Source: UBA6244 sp963676875 (GTDB taxonomy: Bacteria; Bacteroidota; Bacteroidia; Bacteroidales; F082). From it: a DNA stretch of 64,000 bases. This document shows, piece by piece, positions 1 to 8,847 of this stretch (positions within the stretch are counted from its first letter, which is position 1; each line of letters opens with the position of its first letter). The notes under the pieces were generated by a model. That model saw nothing but the letters and a program-made list of their open reading frames with translations. It was not told where the DNA came from and searched no databases. The stretch lies in contig OY781436.1 in the NCBI GenBank assembly GCA_963676875.1, positions 4,278,001 through 4,342,000 on the forward strand, given 5' to 3'. The position numbers were made by a program, and so were the translations under genes.

Positions 1-522
1 TGTTTATATAAATAAACTTATCTAGCAATTCATCATAGGTTTCTACAATACCATCCTTCTCTACGGTTCTGTCATCTCTTTCTTTTGAGGGGGGATCATC
101 ATGTTTCTTATTTTTTTGTTCTCCCGCATCTCCAAAAGCGGCATTTTTCTCATCTATATTCCAAATTTGCCAGGTGCCCATTCCATTTGGATCTATGGTA
201 ATCATGGGGCTATTTAATGCATAATTGTATGGAGAAACAGCAAAATAGTATTCAGCCAATGCATCAACATCTTTCCACCTGCCGATGGTAGGATCATACA
301 TCCTCGCTCCAAATTCATACCACCCCAGTCCAAAATCATCCGGACCCTGATCGCTATCGAGGTTACCGTTGCACAAGTACTTGTTTTCACTGGAGGTGTT
401 ATGTATGTGGGTGAATGCTTCACCCAAGCCCATGCCAAATGGGTAGTAGCTATTGTCTTGCAGGATGATCCCTTTTTGGCTGAAGGAAACACGGGTGTTG
501 CCGGAGAATGAATTGAATGACG
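1..522 (-). pseudogene. RHS repeat-associated core domain fragment, truncated
   Basis: Read on the minus strand from about 502 down to 1, the frame carries the hallmark RHS core: GNTRVSF, then a YYPFGM-type segment, then a WYEFGARMYDPTIGRW block, then SPYNYALNSPMITIDPNG. After this conserved core comes a charged variable tail (KKHDDPPSKERDD) that runs off the left edge. The residues just before GNTRVSF are not the usual DHL of the family, and no long RHS repeat array lies upstream, so the 5' part of the gene is missing. The frame stays open back to about 765 without recognisable homology. RHS/YD proteins are large polymorphic toxins or surface shells with variable C-terminal domains; here only the end of one is seen. 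It is probably a displaced cassette tip or a degraded gene, not an expressed protein. Confidence 0.75.
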
Positions 523-935
523 GTATGTGGTGGCATCTACTCATGTATTGGTTTTTGCTATCGCTTTCCGGATGTTTTGGTAATTTTTTTATTGTATTGA
601 TGTTGTTGGTCTCTTAGTTGTTTTGATGTCGCAAGTTGCATTCCGATTACTATCTGAGTGCGGGAGCGGGGGGGGTATACATAGTGAGCAGATAATTTTC
701 GATTATAATTTTCAGCAAAATAAGAAGGAGAAATAGTTAACTTATTGACTGAAAAAGTCTTCTAGGTTATGCACTTGGTTCTGCCTCTTGCACTCAAAGA
801 TAGAAGTATTTTATCATTGTTGTTATGTAAAATTAAACAGAAAACGCTACAACGCTTGATACATATCATCCGCCCATGGCGGACGAACTAAAAAAAATTG
901 TAATTTTTTACCCATGTCTAGCCCCTAACGCGGCT

Positions 936-998
936 GTCCCGTAGGGACAAGATGTTGGTAGAAAGCAAATTAAGGTCTCTGTAAAGTCCCGTAGGGAC
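936..998. repeat. Paired GTCCCGTAGGGAC palindromes in a gene-free stretch
   Basis: The gap 541-1365 has no convincing gene. It holds two copies of the 13-base palindrome GTCCCGTAGGGAC, at 936-948 and 986-998, each followed by a similar GAxxATGTT segment. Another palindrome, CCGCCCATGGCGG, lies near 870-885. Palindromic sequence of this kind is, from memory, widely dispersed between genes in Bacteroidota, so this is best read as a REP-like or degenerate repeat region. The right part (1200-1365) should carry the promoter of the next gene, but no clear one is visible. Confidence 0.55.
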
Positions 999-1365
999 GA
1001 TATGTTTTTTAACCGGACATCAATGGTATTCTATCATACAAATCACCTGAAATCAACAAAAAACGCATGACCGGTTATCCCCAAATTTGAACCTTGAAAT
1101 GTACTTCCTCCTCTTTTGGGAAGATTAGTTGCCCGGCCAAATGTCGTCAACTTTCAAAGAATTGGTGATGCACACTGACAGGAAATTGGTATATTTGACA
1201 ACCGCAAGACCATACTAAATGAATAGCACCCATGCAACATCCATTTTCACTTTATTTGATTAACAACAGTTTGTGCTTTCGAATGAGGATAGACAATGGG
1301 GAGAAATATGGGATTGAGGTGGGGAAAGAAAGAAGTCGTACCCTTTTTTATCTAAAAATAGAACC

Positions 1366-1989
1366 ATGAATAAATTGATACTGTTAATCGGATTTTGTCT
1401 GGCATTTTCATTTCAAATTAATGCCCAACCCAATTCTTCTGATGTATTCGAAGTGAATGAAATTACCTGGTATGGTTCAGATTTCTCCAATGTAAGATTG
1501 ATCGGAGCCATTGGTTTTAAGGATCCGGAAAAAATAAAAAGTTATTATTTCAACGCCTGGAATAGTTTGGTTATTTATGAAAACAAAAAATATAAGTTGA
1601 ATAAATTCTTTCATAAAGACACAGTAAAACAATACCTTAATGTTGTTTCGGAGAGGAATGCACTGCCCAAACTCGATGATTTGGTTATTGAAACAGCGTA
1701 TGCCTTCGATGCCGAAAAAGTGAAGCAAATAATATCGGAATATGATTCGGGAGATAATGAAGGAATAGGACTTGTATTTATAGTCGAAAGCCTCGATAAA
1801 TATAATGAAAACGCCTCCATTTGGGTAACTTTTTTTGATATTCAAACCAGGCAAGTACTGCTAGCCCAACGATTCTACGGGAAAGCCGGCGGGTATGGTT
1901 TTCGCAATTTTTGGGCAGGAGCCTACTTCAAGGTGATGAAGTCTGCTTATAAATTGATGCGGGAGGAATATGAAAGATCTAACAAGTAA
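1366..1989 (+). CDS. Secreted protein of unknown function
   Basis: This 207-residue protein starts with a classical signal peptide (MNKLILLIGFCLAFSFQINA, cut before QPN), so it should be exported to the periplasm or outer surface. There is no lipobox cysteine and no T9SS sorting domain. The mature part is mixed alpha/beta with aromatic-rich strands and a conserved-looking C-terminal segment (YGKAGGYGFRNFWAGAY), followed by a charged helix. I do not recognise a named family; similar small secreted orphans are common in Bacteroidota. The gene stands alone, facing a convergent minus-strand neighbour 90 bases downstream. Coding use and the signal peptide make it a convincing real gene. Confidence 0.75.
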   Translation: MNKLILLIGFCLAFSFQINAQPNSSDVFEVNEITWYGSDFSNVRLIGAIGFKDPEKIKSYYFNAWNSLVIYENKKYKLNKFFHKDTVKQYLNVVSERNALPKLDDLVIETAYAFDAEKVKQIISEYDSGDNEGIGLVFIVESLDKYNENASIWVTFFDIQTRQVLLAQRFYGKAGGYGFRNFWAGAYFKVMKSAYKLMREEYERSNK

Positions 1990-2079
1990 AAACCTCCTGC
2001 ATTGGAACACCCAACACTTTTCCTGATAGGAAAACCCATTGAATCATCAAACGACCCCTGTATGAGCACCCAGGATTAG

Positions 2080-3420
2080 TTATTTCCCCACAACGGTGGC
2101 AATCCTTGATCTCACCGGAATATTGTCGGAATTAAGTCCGGGGGTTTGTCCGTGCATGTCGAATTCCAAGTTCACCCCGGGCCTGAAAATAAGGCAATGG
2201 GTGGAACCTCCAAAATGAAACATGCCCAGTTCGTCTCCCTTGTTCACATGTTGCCCTTCGTAAACCTTGATGTCGCACGTAGAAACCTCGGCCATTCCAA
2301 CAAACATCACACACATCAGTCCTATATCAGGATTGTCGGCCTGTATGTAAACCAGCCCTCGGGTGGCCACTTCGGTAATATAGCCTTGTGAGTCGTTGGG
2401 TCCTGAAGGATCGAACCCTTCGGTAATGGTTTCGGCATAATAACTACCATCAACCACCTCTGTTTTAACAATTTTACCACTCACGGGACTATGCCAACGG
2501 TGGTAGGAGAATGCACTTAAAAAAGCCTGATACACCGTACCTCCAACAAATTGTGCAGCCAACGGATCGCCATTCAACATGTATTGGATGGAATAAGGCT
2601 GTGCTTTTATCCAGAATTTATCCAGTTTACTCACTTGTGTGGCCAAACGGTAGGGCGCCGATTCGCAGGCATTGGCAATAACGGCATCATCATCAGGACT
2701 TGCCACCGGACGTTTTCCTTCCCGGAATTGTCGTGTAAAAAAGTTGTCCCATGAGGTAAACCCATAATAAGGCTGCGACGGGTCGCAAATAAAATCGTCC
2801 ACAAAATTGGGCATGGCCTTTTTGGCATCCTCTCCAAACCAACCCGAACGGGGATCGTTGCCCAATACTTCGCGCGAATCGGGCGAGCTTAAAAACACAG
2901 CCCATTCATTGAGTATCTTTTTAAATTGGGCGTTTACCTTGGGGTTTAAAAAGGCAGAAGCACCGGCTTCGGTTCCCATGGGCCAATCCAGAATGGCGTT
3001 GATGGGGAAACCCACCAGTCCGGTTTCGTTAAATTCAGGCGCTTTGGTCATAACTTGGTTAATCAACTGAAGCATATGCAGGTAGTCGCGCACCTGAGGC
3101 TTTCCGGTTGGATCCAGATTGTACGGAGGTTTATTGGGGACCTGCATAAACATCTGATGAAACAGCATGTAAATCTCCGGATCGCTTTCAATCAGGTTTT
3201 TAAACTCTTGCACCACCGGCAATAAGGGCTTTGTGTTGGCATCGGTTTCGGTAATGAGGGTTTGCATCCACTTGTCGAGAATCACCTGATCGGAAGGTAG
3301 CCACGCCCCTACCCTGAAGGGAGATACTTTTTCATCTTTTTTAGAATTAGCACTTTGCTGTGAAAAAAGCGCTTGACCTGCAAACAATAGCACAACAATG
3401 GACAAGAGTAGTTTTTTCAT
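2080..3420 (-). CDS. Exported phosphatidylserine decarboxylase-like pyruvoyl enzyme
   Basis: The 446-residue product has an N-terminal signal peptide (about residues 1-20, ending ALFSQ). An alpha-helical region follows, resembling the N-terminal extension of PSD-like decarboxylases (the type found in fungal amino-acid decarboxylases). The C-terminal half has the PSD catalytic fold, with YHRWHSPVSGKI near the middle and GGSTHCLIF near residue 405. In this family the serine of the GS(T/S) motif undergoes autoserinolysis and becomes the pyruvoyl cofactor. Membrane PSDs make phosphatidylethanolamine, but this variant lacks membrane helices beyond the signal peptide and has the THC form seen in amino-acid decarboxylase relatives. 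The substrate is therefore open: phosphatidylserine or a free amino acid. An exported pyruvoyl decarboxylase is unusual. It is monocistronic, with a 513-bp gap upstream. Confidence 0.75.
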   Translation of the reverse strand: MKKLLLSIVVLLFAGQALFSQQSANSKKDEKVSPFRVGAWLPSDQVILDKWMQTLITETDANTKPLLPVVQEFKNLIESDPEIYMLFHQMFMQVPNKPPYNLDPTGKPQVRDYLHMLQLINQVMTKAPEFNETGLVGFPINAILDWPMGTEAGASAFLNPKVNAQFKKILNEWAVFLSSPDSREVLGNDPRSGWFGEDAKKAMPNFVDDFICDPSQPYYGFTSWDNFFTRQFREGKRPVASPDDDAVIANACESAPYRLATQVSKLDKFWIKAQPYSIQYMLNGDPLAAQFVGGTVYQAFLSAFSYHRWHSPVSGKIVKTEVVDGSYYAETITEGFDPSGPNDSQGYITEVATRGLVYIQADNPDIGLMCVMFVGMAEVSTCDIKVYEGQHVNKGDELGMFHFGGSTHCLIFRPGVNLEFDMHGQTPGLNSDNIPVRSRIATVVGK

Positions 3421-3587
3421 GGGAGTAAATTTTTGTATTTATAATTTGTATTTAAACAGTTGCCAGTGCTTGCCAGCCTCCGGAAAAATAATGGGCCAAT
3501 AGCTTGCTTCAAATATATAAAATAATTTGAATGAAAAATAGATAACATTGAGGGCATTTGAAGAAGCGGATGATGGATATATTATTT

Positions 3588-3765
3588 GAGTTCACTCCGA
3601 AAAGTCGTTCATTCATTAAAAAGTTTTTAGAAACGCTTAGACTACAAATTAAGCACCTGCTATAAAGGATACATAATATAGATAATCAGTGCTTTGAGTA
3701 ACCTCAATAAAACTCTACGGAACTCTGTGTAAAAAATTTGTCTCCATATTTTTCGGAGTGGACTC
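3588..3765. repeat. MITE-like element with terminal inverted repeats and 7-bp target duplication
   Basis: The left end GAGTTCACTCCGAAAA (3588-3603) matches the reverse complement of the right end (3750-3765) at 15 of 16 positions. The 7-base sequence ATTATTT lies directly outside both ends, at 3581-3587 and 3766-3772. This is the signature of a transposed element of 178 bp with no coding capacity. The inside is AT-rich and includes CTCTACGGAACTCTGTGTAAA. It fills most of the gap 3421-3934 between two divergently transcribed genes. The flanks are AT-rich, so chance contributes somewhat, but exact abutment on the inverted repeats argues for a real insertion. Confidence 0.65.
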
Positions 3766-3892
3766 ATTATTTAAAACTTCAAAACATTAAACATGCAAGT
3801 CGATGACTTGTAGGTAAACAAAATACCATTTAAAATTGGATTTCATGGGTTGTTGCTATTCTAATAGATTATAAAACCAACCCAAATATTTA

Positions 3893-3900
3893 TACTTTTG
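3893..3900 (+). promoter_or_regulatory. Bacteroidota -7 element (TACTTTTG)
   Basis: TACTTTTG fits the TAnnTTTG -7 consensus 34 bases before the esterase start. No TTG is found at the ideal 19-base spacing, so the -33 box is weak or absent. Confidence 0.5.
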
Positions 3901-3934
3901 CCCACATTGAATAGCTTTTTTAAAACGTCATCAA

Positions 3935-4714
3935 ATGAAATCATTATTCTTGTCTTTTCTTTTATTTTCAGTGTTTTACGCCTTTACGGTTTCGCAGGTG
4001 CAGGCACAAAACAGTCTATTTAGCTATGAGCAATACGTGGATGACTCCTCCGACACCCTTTTCTACCGGCTGCTATTTCCCGACTACAATCCGGGAAGAA
4101 AGATTCCGTTGGTAATTTTTTTGCATGGCTCCGGCGAGCGTGGTCATGACAACGAAGCCCAACTGAAGTGGGGAGTTGGTGAATTTGCTCAACCTCGCTT
4201 GATGATGCAGTATCCTGCCCTGGTGGTAGCTCCCCAATGCCCCGACAGCATGCGCTGGTCGAATCTGGATGAAGATACCCTCACGGGAAGACTCACCCTG
4301 AAGCCCGACCCTTCCAAATCCATGAAGCAGGTGATTGGATTGATTCGACAACTCATTGTAAACTTCCCCATCGATACCAACCGCATTTACATTACCGGAT
4401 TGTCCATGGGTGGATATGGCACTTACGATGCCATCATGCGTTACCCGGATTTGTTTGCAGCAGCAGTGCCCGTTTGTGGTGCCGGCGATGTGTCGCGCGC
4501 GGCAAGCATCGCCCACATTCCCATTTGGATATTTCATGGTGCTGACGACATATCGGTGAGTCCTAAATATTCTTTGGACATGTTTTCGGCATTGATTAAG
4601 GCAGGTGGGCGGCCCGGTTTTACCCAATACCCCGAAGTGGGACATTTTTCATGGTTGGGTGCCTATGCCGACCCATTGATGTTGGAATGGTTGTTCAGGC
4701 AGCGGAAGAAGTGA
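3935..4714 (+). CDS. Secreted alpha/beta-hydrolase (esterase/PHB-depolymerase-like)
   Basis: The 259-residue protein has a signal peptide (about residues 1-24, ending VQAQ) followed by one alpha/beta-hydrolase domain. The oxyanion-hole segment is IFLHGSGERG. The nucleophile elbow GLSMGG places the serine near residue 156. The acid is probably in FHGADDISV and the base is the His of EVGHFSW. The arrangement fits the single-domain, prolyl-oligopeptidase-like or carboxylesterase type often seen in Bacteroidota ("phospholipase/carboxylesterase", dienelactone-hydrolase-like), acting in the periplasm or outside the cell. Such enzymes often remove acyl or feruloyl groups from plant polysaccharides, but nothing nearby fixes the substrate. 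It is monocistronic, with a -7 promoter element just upstream. Confidence 0.8.
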   Translation: MKSLFLSFLLFSVFYAFTVSQVQAQNSLFSYEQYVDDSSDTLFYRLLFPDYNPGRKIPLVIFLHGSGERGHDNEAQLKWGVGEFAQPRLMMQYPALVVAPQCPDSMRWSNLDEDTLTGRLTLKPDPSKSMKQVIGLIRQLIVNFPIDTNRIYITGLSMGGYGTYDAIMRYPDLFAAAVPVCGAGDVSRAASIAHIPIWIFHGADDISVSPKYSLDMFSALIKAGGRPGFTQYPEVGHFSWLGAYADPLMLEWLFRQRKK

Positions 4715-4749
4715 GGCGATTCAATCAAAGGGAACTTTTCCTGCCGTAT

Positions 4750-5286
4750 TCAGATAACTTTTTTACTCTTGAGCAGAAGCCTTACATGTGCATGCAAAAT
4801 GAGTAAGCCAATAGGAAAAAATGACATTTGAAATAGCACCATCAGGTAATCAAATATTCCCGGTGGTCGGTTTTTTGCATGAAAGGCGTAATCTTCAGAG
4901 ATATCGTAAAACAGGAAACAGATTACAATCCCTAATAGTATATTTAGCGCCATCAAAAAAACCACGTTAAGCGTGTGTGATTCCGAAATAAATAGATACC
5001 CGTAAACCAATGAAAATATGAGTAGTACGACCCCGACAACTTTGGTGTAACTTAGGCTACTTGGTATACCGGCTTTCACATTTAACAATTCCAATCCATA
5101 GCTGATGGTAAAAATCCAAAATAGGTAATACCCAATAAATCCACCGAAAATGAGGACTAAGTATATTTTGGCTCCAGCTGACCCCAATATTTGCCCCAGA
5201 CACCACACAATAAAAAATAAGAGTAGAATCATTCCCAAAAACGTCAGAAAAAACCATAAAGGCTTGATTCGTAATATCTTTTTCAT
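4750..5286 (-). CDS. Five-helix membrane protein of unknown function
   Basis: The 178-residue product is very hydrophobic, with about five membrane spans: residues 10-32, 38-65, 82-100, 108-128 and 144-165. It ends in a short basic cytoplasmic tail (LLLKSKKVI). There are no recognisable motifs or polar catalytic residues within the helices. It lies 26 bases downstream of the TPR protein gene (5312-5926) on the same strand, so the two probably form an operon and could act together at the inner membrane. The gene ends convergently with the esterase gene. Function unknown. Confidence 0.65.
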   Translation of the reverse strand: MKKILRIKPLWFFLTFLGMILLLFFIVWCLGQILGSAGAKIYLVLIFGGFIGYYLFWIFTISYGLELLNVKAGIPSSLSYTKVVGVVLLIFSLVYGYLFISESHTLNVVFLMALNILLGIVICFLFYDISEDYAFHAKNRPPGIFDYLMVLFQMSFFPIGLLILHAHVRLLLKSKKVI

Positions 5287-5311
5287 CTTATTGGCTAACT
5301 AAGATTAATCA

Positions 5312-5926
5312 TTATTTGTTTTCGATGCTTATCTTGTAAGACATATAATCCATATTGTCAGGATCTTTTTCAATTAGCTTGTCGATATAGACCATTGCTT
5401 CTTCACAGTCTATTTCCATCGAAACGCAATTTAGCATGTAGGTTTTTGTTAAATATTCAAGTGCTTCCATATTGTCGGGAAAGACCTCCAGACATTTGTG
5501 AAATTCTTGAATAGCCATTCCGGTTTCACCTTTATCAAGGTGATACTTTCCATATGCCAGAAACGTGTTAAAGATTTCTATTTTTTCTTCTAAAGCTTGT
5601 TTTTGCTCTTCCATCAGCGCATGTTCACTTTGCTTATGAGATTTCCATGGCTCAAACTTAATCAAAATAACAACCGATAAAACAATGAATGCAATGGCTA
5701 ACAGTAAGTTGATCAGTTTGCCTTTTATCGAATTTTTACGAATCCTATCCAGCACTAATTTAATGTCCTGATCAGTAGGAGAAATGCGTGTCCTGCCAGA
5801 AATATTTGTTTCGTTTACTGAATATCGTTCATGAACATCAACTGCATCTCTCCGTTGCTTAGAGAAAGGTTTCCTTGGCCGTTGCGTGTAAATCCATTTT
5901 TGCATACCGAAACCCATGTATCCCAT
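5312..5926 (-). CDS. Membrane-anchored TPR-like protein of unknown function
   Basis: This 204-residue protein has a basic N-terminal cytoplasmic region of about 70 residues (many Arg/Lys, KPFSKQRRDAVD) and a single membrane helix near residues 70-92 (INLLLAIAFIVLSVVILI). A C-terminal region then carries TPR-like helices: one around GKYHLDKGETGMAIQEFHKC, then LEVFPDNMEALEYL, and a final IDKLIEKDPDNMDY. TPR units bind partner proteins; the topology suggests the repeats face the periplasm. It is the first gene of a likely two-gene operon with the membrane protein at 4750-5286. No catalytic role is visible. Confidence 0.65.
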   Translation of the reverse strand: MGYMGFGMQKWIYTQRPRKPFSKQRRDAVDVHERYSVNETNISGRTRISPTDQDIKLVLDRIRKNSIKGKLINLLLAIAFIVLSVVILIKFEPWKSHKQSEHALMEEQKQALEEKIEIFNTFLAYGKYHLDKGETGMAIQEFHKCLEVFPDNMEALEYLTKTYMLNCVSMEIDCEEAMVYIDKLIEKDPDNMDYMSYKISIENK

Positions 5927-6234
5927 TTTCTTCCAATATTATGTTGACGTGGTTTTCATTATGTTTTCAAAATTACCTGAAACATCAGGGAGGTCAGTTT
6001 AAATGTCAGCATTTTCATTTTAAAAGTCATGTTATGGCTTCCATCACCTAACTACCACCAAAAGTAATCATCTTTCCCATAGTCAAGGATTATTATTCTC
6101 TATTTTTTTTGATTGCGCGAGATTAAATAGCGTTACACTTATCACACTGCATAAGAAAGATACGTGATTTGGCGCATTCAATGAGCCTTGAAATGCCCAA
6201 ATAAAATTTAACGTTTCCCAACCTGAATCTATTA
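5927..6234. other. Intergenic stretch, nothing recognisable
   Basis: About 308 bases between two minus-strand genes. I see no RNA gene, repeat family member or strong hairpin. It should carry the promoter for the TPR protein gene on the minus strand. Confidence 0.5.
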
Positions 6235-7620
6235 TTATCCCTTCGGTTTTACAATCCACTCAGGAACCGCAATCCCACTTTTTAATCCCTCGGGCACATT
6301 TTGTTCGTTGTCCTTAAAGATTCCAAACATGGTAGCTGTTCCGGGAGGAGGAATGGGCAAATCGAAGGCCTGAAACAGGAACAAAGGAACGGTAATTTTG
6401 TTTCTTCCATATTGTCCGTCAAGCCAATTAAAAATTTGCTTCACTACTTTCACCTGATTTTCCACACCAAAAGTGGCGTCGTAGCCGGTTTCGCCGACGT
6501 AAACACTCGGTGATCCGGCTAATTTACTGGCAACCAGTTCAAAATAATTGATGTCGTAGCCAAAATCTGTGTCTTTCATGTTTTGAGTGTATTGATTGAA
6601 AAACACAAAAGGGTCGCCTGAATTCCATTGGGGACTCCAATTATCGTGGATGTATTTCACGGAAGTGGACGAAACCAAGTTGGCACTAGGGTCGGATGGA
6701 TAGTTGGAAATGGTGGTGGAAACCGGTATTTCGGACATTCCGGCGGCAGCCAACGAGGCCTTCATGTTGTCGAACGATTGAGGTATCCATTGGTGGATAT
6801 AGTCGTTGAACAGTGCACTTCCCGGGGCACCGGGAGCATTTCGATCGATTTCGTTGCCCAGCAAAATTACTTTGACGTAGGTTTTGGTATTGGCCACCGA
6901 ACCAAAAGCAGCAATGAGCTGTTGCACCCATTTGTCGGTATAAGCCCTGTTGACCATGTACCCCGCGGCTCCGGCTTTATTCAGCGCCGAATTGTTGGTG
7001 CCCACCGACAATTCAATCTCGAGCACCGGATTGGCCACCACATAATTAATCACCTCGATCATGGTGGGGTCGAGAATGGTGTCGGCGGAAAAAACACCGG
7101 CTCCGTGATAGGTACGAATGAGCTTAAAATATTTGGTGATCTGGTCCAAATCTCTGGCCACAACCCGATGCGGGCGCGTAGGCCACGATTCATAATTGAT
7201 GCCTACGTTGTAGTTGAACGGACTATGGTCGGGAATCAACGACGGACTGTTGGTAACAGATAGGTTGGCAGATGTTTGTGTGATTTCTCCATCCGTATCT
7301 TTCACGCGGATATTAACCTGAAACTCACCTTCGCTATCGAAGGTTGTTTGGTGTACTTTTTCTGAAACCCAATCAGTTTCATAGATTCCGTCGCCCTCCC
7401 AATCTAGTTGAATTTGAAGTTGAGAGCCATTGTCTTCCTCATCCCGGCTTTGGGATGCATCGAGCGTGAACACGGTAGAGGTGGAACCCGCTGATGGTGA
7501 CACAGAGGCCACCGCTTGGGGCGAATTGTTCTTCTTGGAACAGGAAACGCTTGTGAATACCAGGCCGAAAGCTGTGAGAAAAATCAAAGCGAAAGACGCT
7601 ATTCCTTTGGATTTAGTCAT
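6235..7620 (-). CDS. Lipoprotein with PKD domain and GH17-like glycosidase domain
   Basis: The 461-residue product has a lipoprotein signal (FGLVFTSVSC, lipid Cys near residue 27), so it is membrane-anchored, probably in the outer membrane. Residues about 35-125 form a PKD/immunoglobulin-like domain (SVSPSAGSTSTVFTLDASQS, ending SVTNSP). The remaining ~330 residues look like a clan GH-A TIM barrel of the GH17 type: it starts with GINYESWP, has RTYHGAG, the putative acid/base Glu in LLGNEID and the putative nucleophile Glu in YVGETGYD. GH17 enzymes act on beta-1,3- or mixed-linkage glucans, which fits the glucan cluster at the right end of the window, though this gene is far from it. The family call rests on motif layout only. 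Confidence 0.6.
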   Translation of the reverse strand: MTKSKGIASFALIFLTAFGLVFTSVSCSKKNNSPQAVASVSPSAGSTSTVFTLDASQSRDEEDNGSQLQIQLDWEGDGIYETDWVSEKVHQTTFDSEGEFQVNIRVKDTDGEITQTSANLSVTNSPSLIPDHSPFNYNVGINYESWPTRPHRVVARDLDQITKYFKLIRTYHGAGVFSADTILDPTMIEVINYVVANPVLEIELSVGTNNSALNKAGAAGYMVNRAYTDKWVQQLIAAFGSVANTKTYVKVILLGNEIDRNAPGAPGSALFNDYIHQWIPQSFDNMKASLAAAGMSEIPVSTTISNYPSDPSANLVSSTSVKYIHDNWSPQWNSGDPFVFFNQYTQNMKDTDFGYDINYFELVASKLAGSPSVYVGETGYDATFGVENQVKVVKQIFNWLDGQYGRNKITVPLFLFQAFDLPIPPPGTATMFGIFKDNEQNVPEGLKSGIAVPEWIVKPKG

Positions 7621-7743
7621 GAGGGCAGTTTAGTTAGTGAGTGGAGTAAAGTGCAAAAGTTCGCCGAAAGTAGGTAAATTATGCAACAAAAGGCATGTTA
7701 TTGAAATATTCATAAAACCGTCAGACAAAAAGGCCAAAAGCGG

Positions 7744-8540
7744 TCATCTTGACAATTTTGCAGAATAATATTTCTTAAACCAGATGGGATAGGACTCTTT
7801 ATCGGTTTCATCCCATATCTTGACTCCATCTCCCGTAACCTTAAAATGGGCAAACATTGTGTGGTTACTCCCATCATAAGAGTTGTCAAAAAAATACGCC
7901 TGATAGCTGAGTGCAGCTGCCTGATACATTAAATTCATGGAACGATAATACCGGCTATAAATTTTTTCCTTGCTCACCACGTGTCCTTTTTTCCCGGCAC
8001 GGACAACATTAACCCGATAATTATTAATTCTTGGATGCTCAGTCGAAACGTAATACAAATACACCTTATATCCGGCATCTTTTGCCTGTTGCATAAAATC
8101 AACTTTGCCTTCATGGGAGAATACCGTCTCAAAGGAAAACTTTTTTTCGAGACTCAACAATTTCTTTCTTAGAAAATCGGCTACTATTTGAGCTACTCGC
8201 TCCCCGGGATTGTCATCCAATTTTCCGGCGTGCTTCTTGTTTAGCTTCAGTACGTTATGCTCCAACCTAATACAATCTGAAAACTTTCAATTGAAAATGT
8301 ATTATTAATCAGACCTGATTCAGAAGCCGTTTTCAACAACTCTTTTTTTGTCACTTCCACTTCAAAGGAATAGAAAGGGCAACCTTTGTTTTTTAACTGA
8401 AAGGCAATGTCATCTGCATTTATATAAATTCCAAAATCCAACTTTTTACCCTCCTCCAATTCAAGATTGAGGAGGCTTTGAATAATTGAACTTTTACCAG
8501 AGCCATTGGGTCCGGCAAATACCCTCAATCTTTTAACCAT
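7744..8540 (-). pseudogene. Zeta-toxin-like P-loop kinase, frameshifted
   Basis: Two overlapping frames together make one zeta-toxin-family protein. The first (8247-8540) begins MVKRLRVFAGPNGSGKSSII, a Walker A P-loop, and runs to FSIESFQ before losing homology and stopping. The second (7744 to about 8274) continues with IRLEHNVLKLN, then the family block FSFETVFSHEGKVDFM, KVYLYYVSTEHPRI and VVSKEKIYSRYYRS. The frame changes at about 8265-8280, and the second frame has no good start of its own (only TTG). Zeta-type kinases phosphorylate UDP-activated sugars or other small substrates and are kept in check by a small partner. The gene is most simply an inactivated toxin. A sequencing error or recoding are alternatives. 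Confidence 0.7.
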
Positions 8541-8541
8541 T

Positions 8542-8757
8542 CTAATCCAGAACTAGTTTCATTTCTGAAATATCATTATCCAATTCCTCCAAAATCTCAA
8601 TTGATCCATCAGAGGACTCTTTCACAACATATCCATCTTTCACAATAATAACATATCCATTTGCTTCCATGGCTTCATTTGAGGCAGTTGTAAAGGCCTT
8701 TTTGGACTGACGTTCGACCAATCGCTTGGTTATATATTCCTTTTTTGCTTTTGTCAT
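8542..8757 (-). CDS. Small protein paired with the zeta-like kinase, putative antitoxin
   Basis: Using the ATG at 8757 gives a 71-residue protein starting MTKAKKEYITKRLVERQ. A longer frame reaches back to 8805 but its extra N-terminus looks non-coding. It has a basic N-terminal helix and an acidic C-terminus (LEELDNDISEMKLVLD), with a central strand region (YVIIVKDGYVVKESSDGS). Small proteins with this VVK.DGS pattern commonly sit directly before zeta-like kinases in Bacteroidota, so it is probably the antitoxin or neutralising partner. It lies one base upstream of the kinase gene, so the pair is translationally coupled. Intact here although its toxin is broken, as expected if the toxin was lost first. 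Confidence 0.55.
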   Translation of the reverse strand: MTKAKKEYITKRLVERQSKKAFTTASNEAMEANGYVIIVKDGYVVKESSDGSIEILEELDNDISEMKLVLD

Positions 8758-8847
8758 GGTGACAAAAATAGTAATTTTTAAAGCATCAAGATTGAAATTA
8801 CCCAATCATATGGCAAGGAAATCTTTCAACTTGTATCTAAAGGCAGC

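Noticed and set aside
214..492. 92-residue minus-strand open frame
   Set aside because: It is another frame of the RHS core fragment, which has the recognisable protein sequence.
6628..7263. 211-residue plus-strand open frame opposite the GH17-like lipoprotein
   Set aside because: It is antisense to a clear lipoprotein gene and has the composition of a reversed coding strand.
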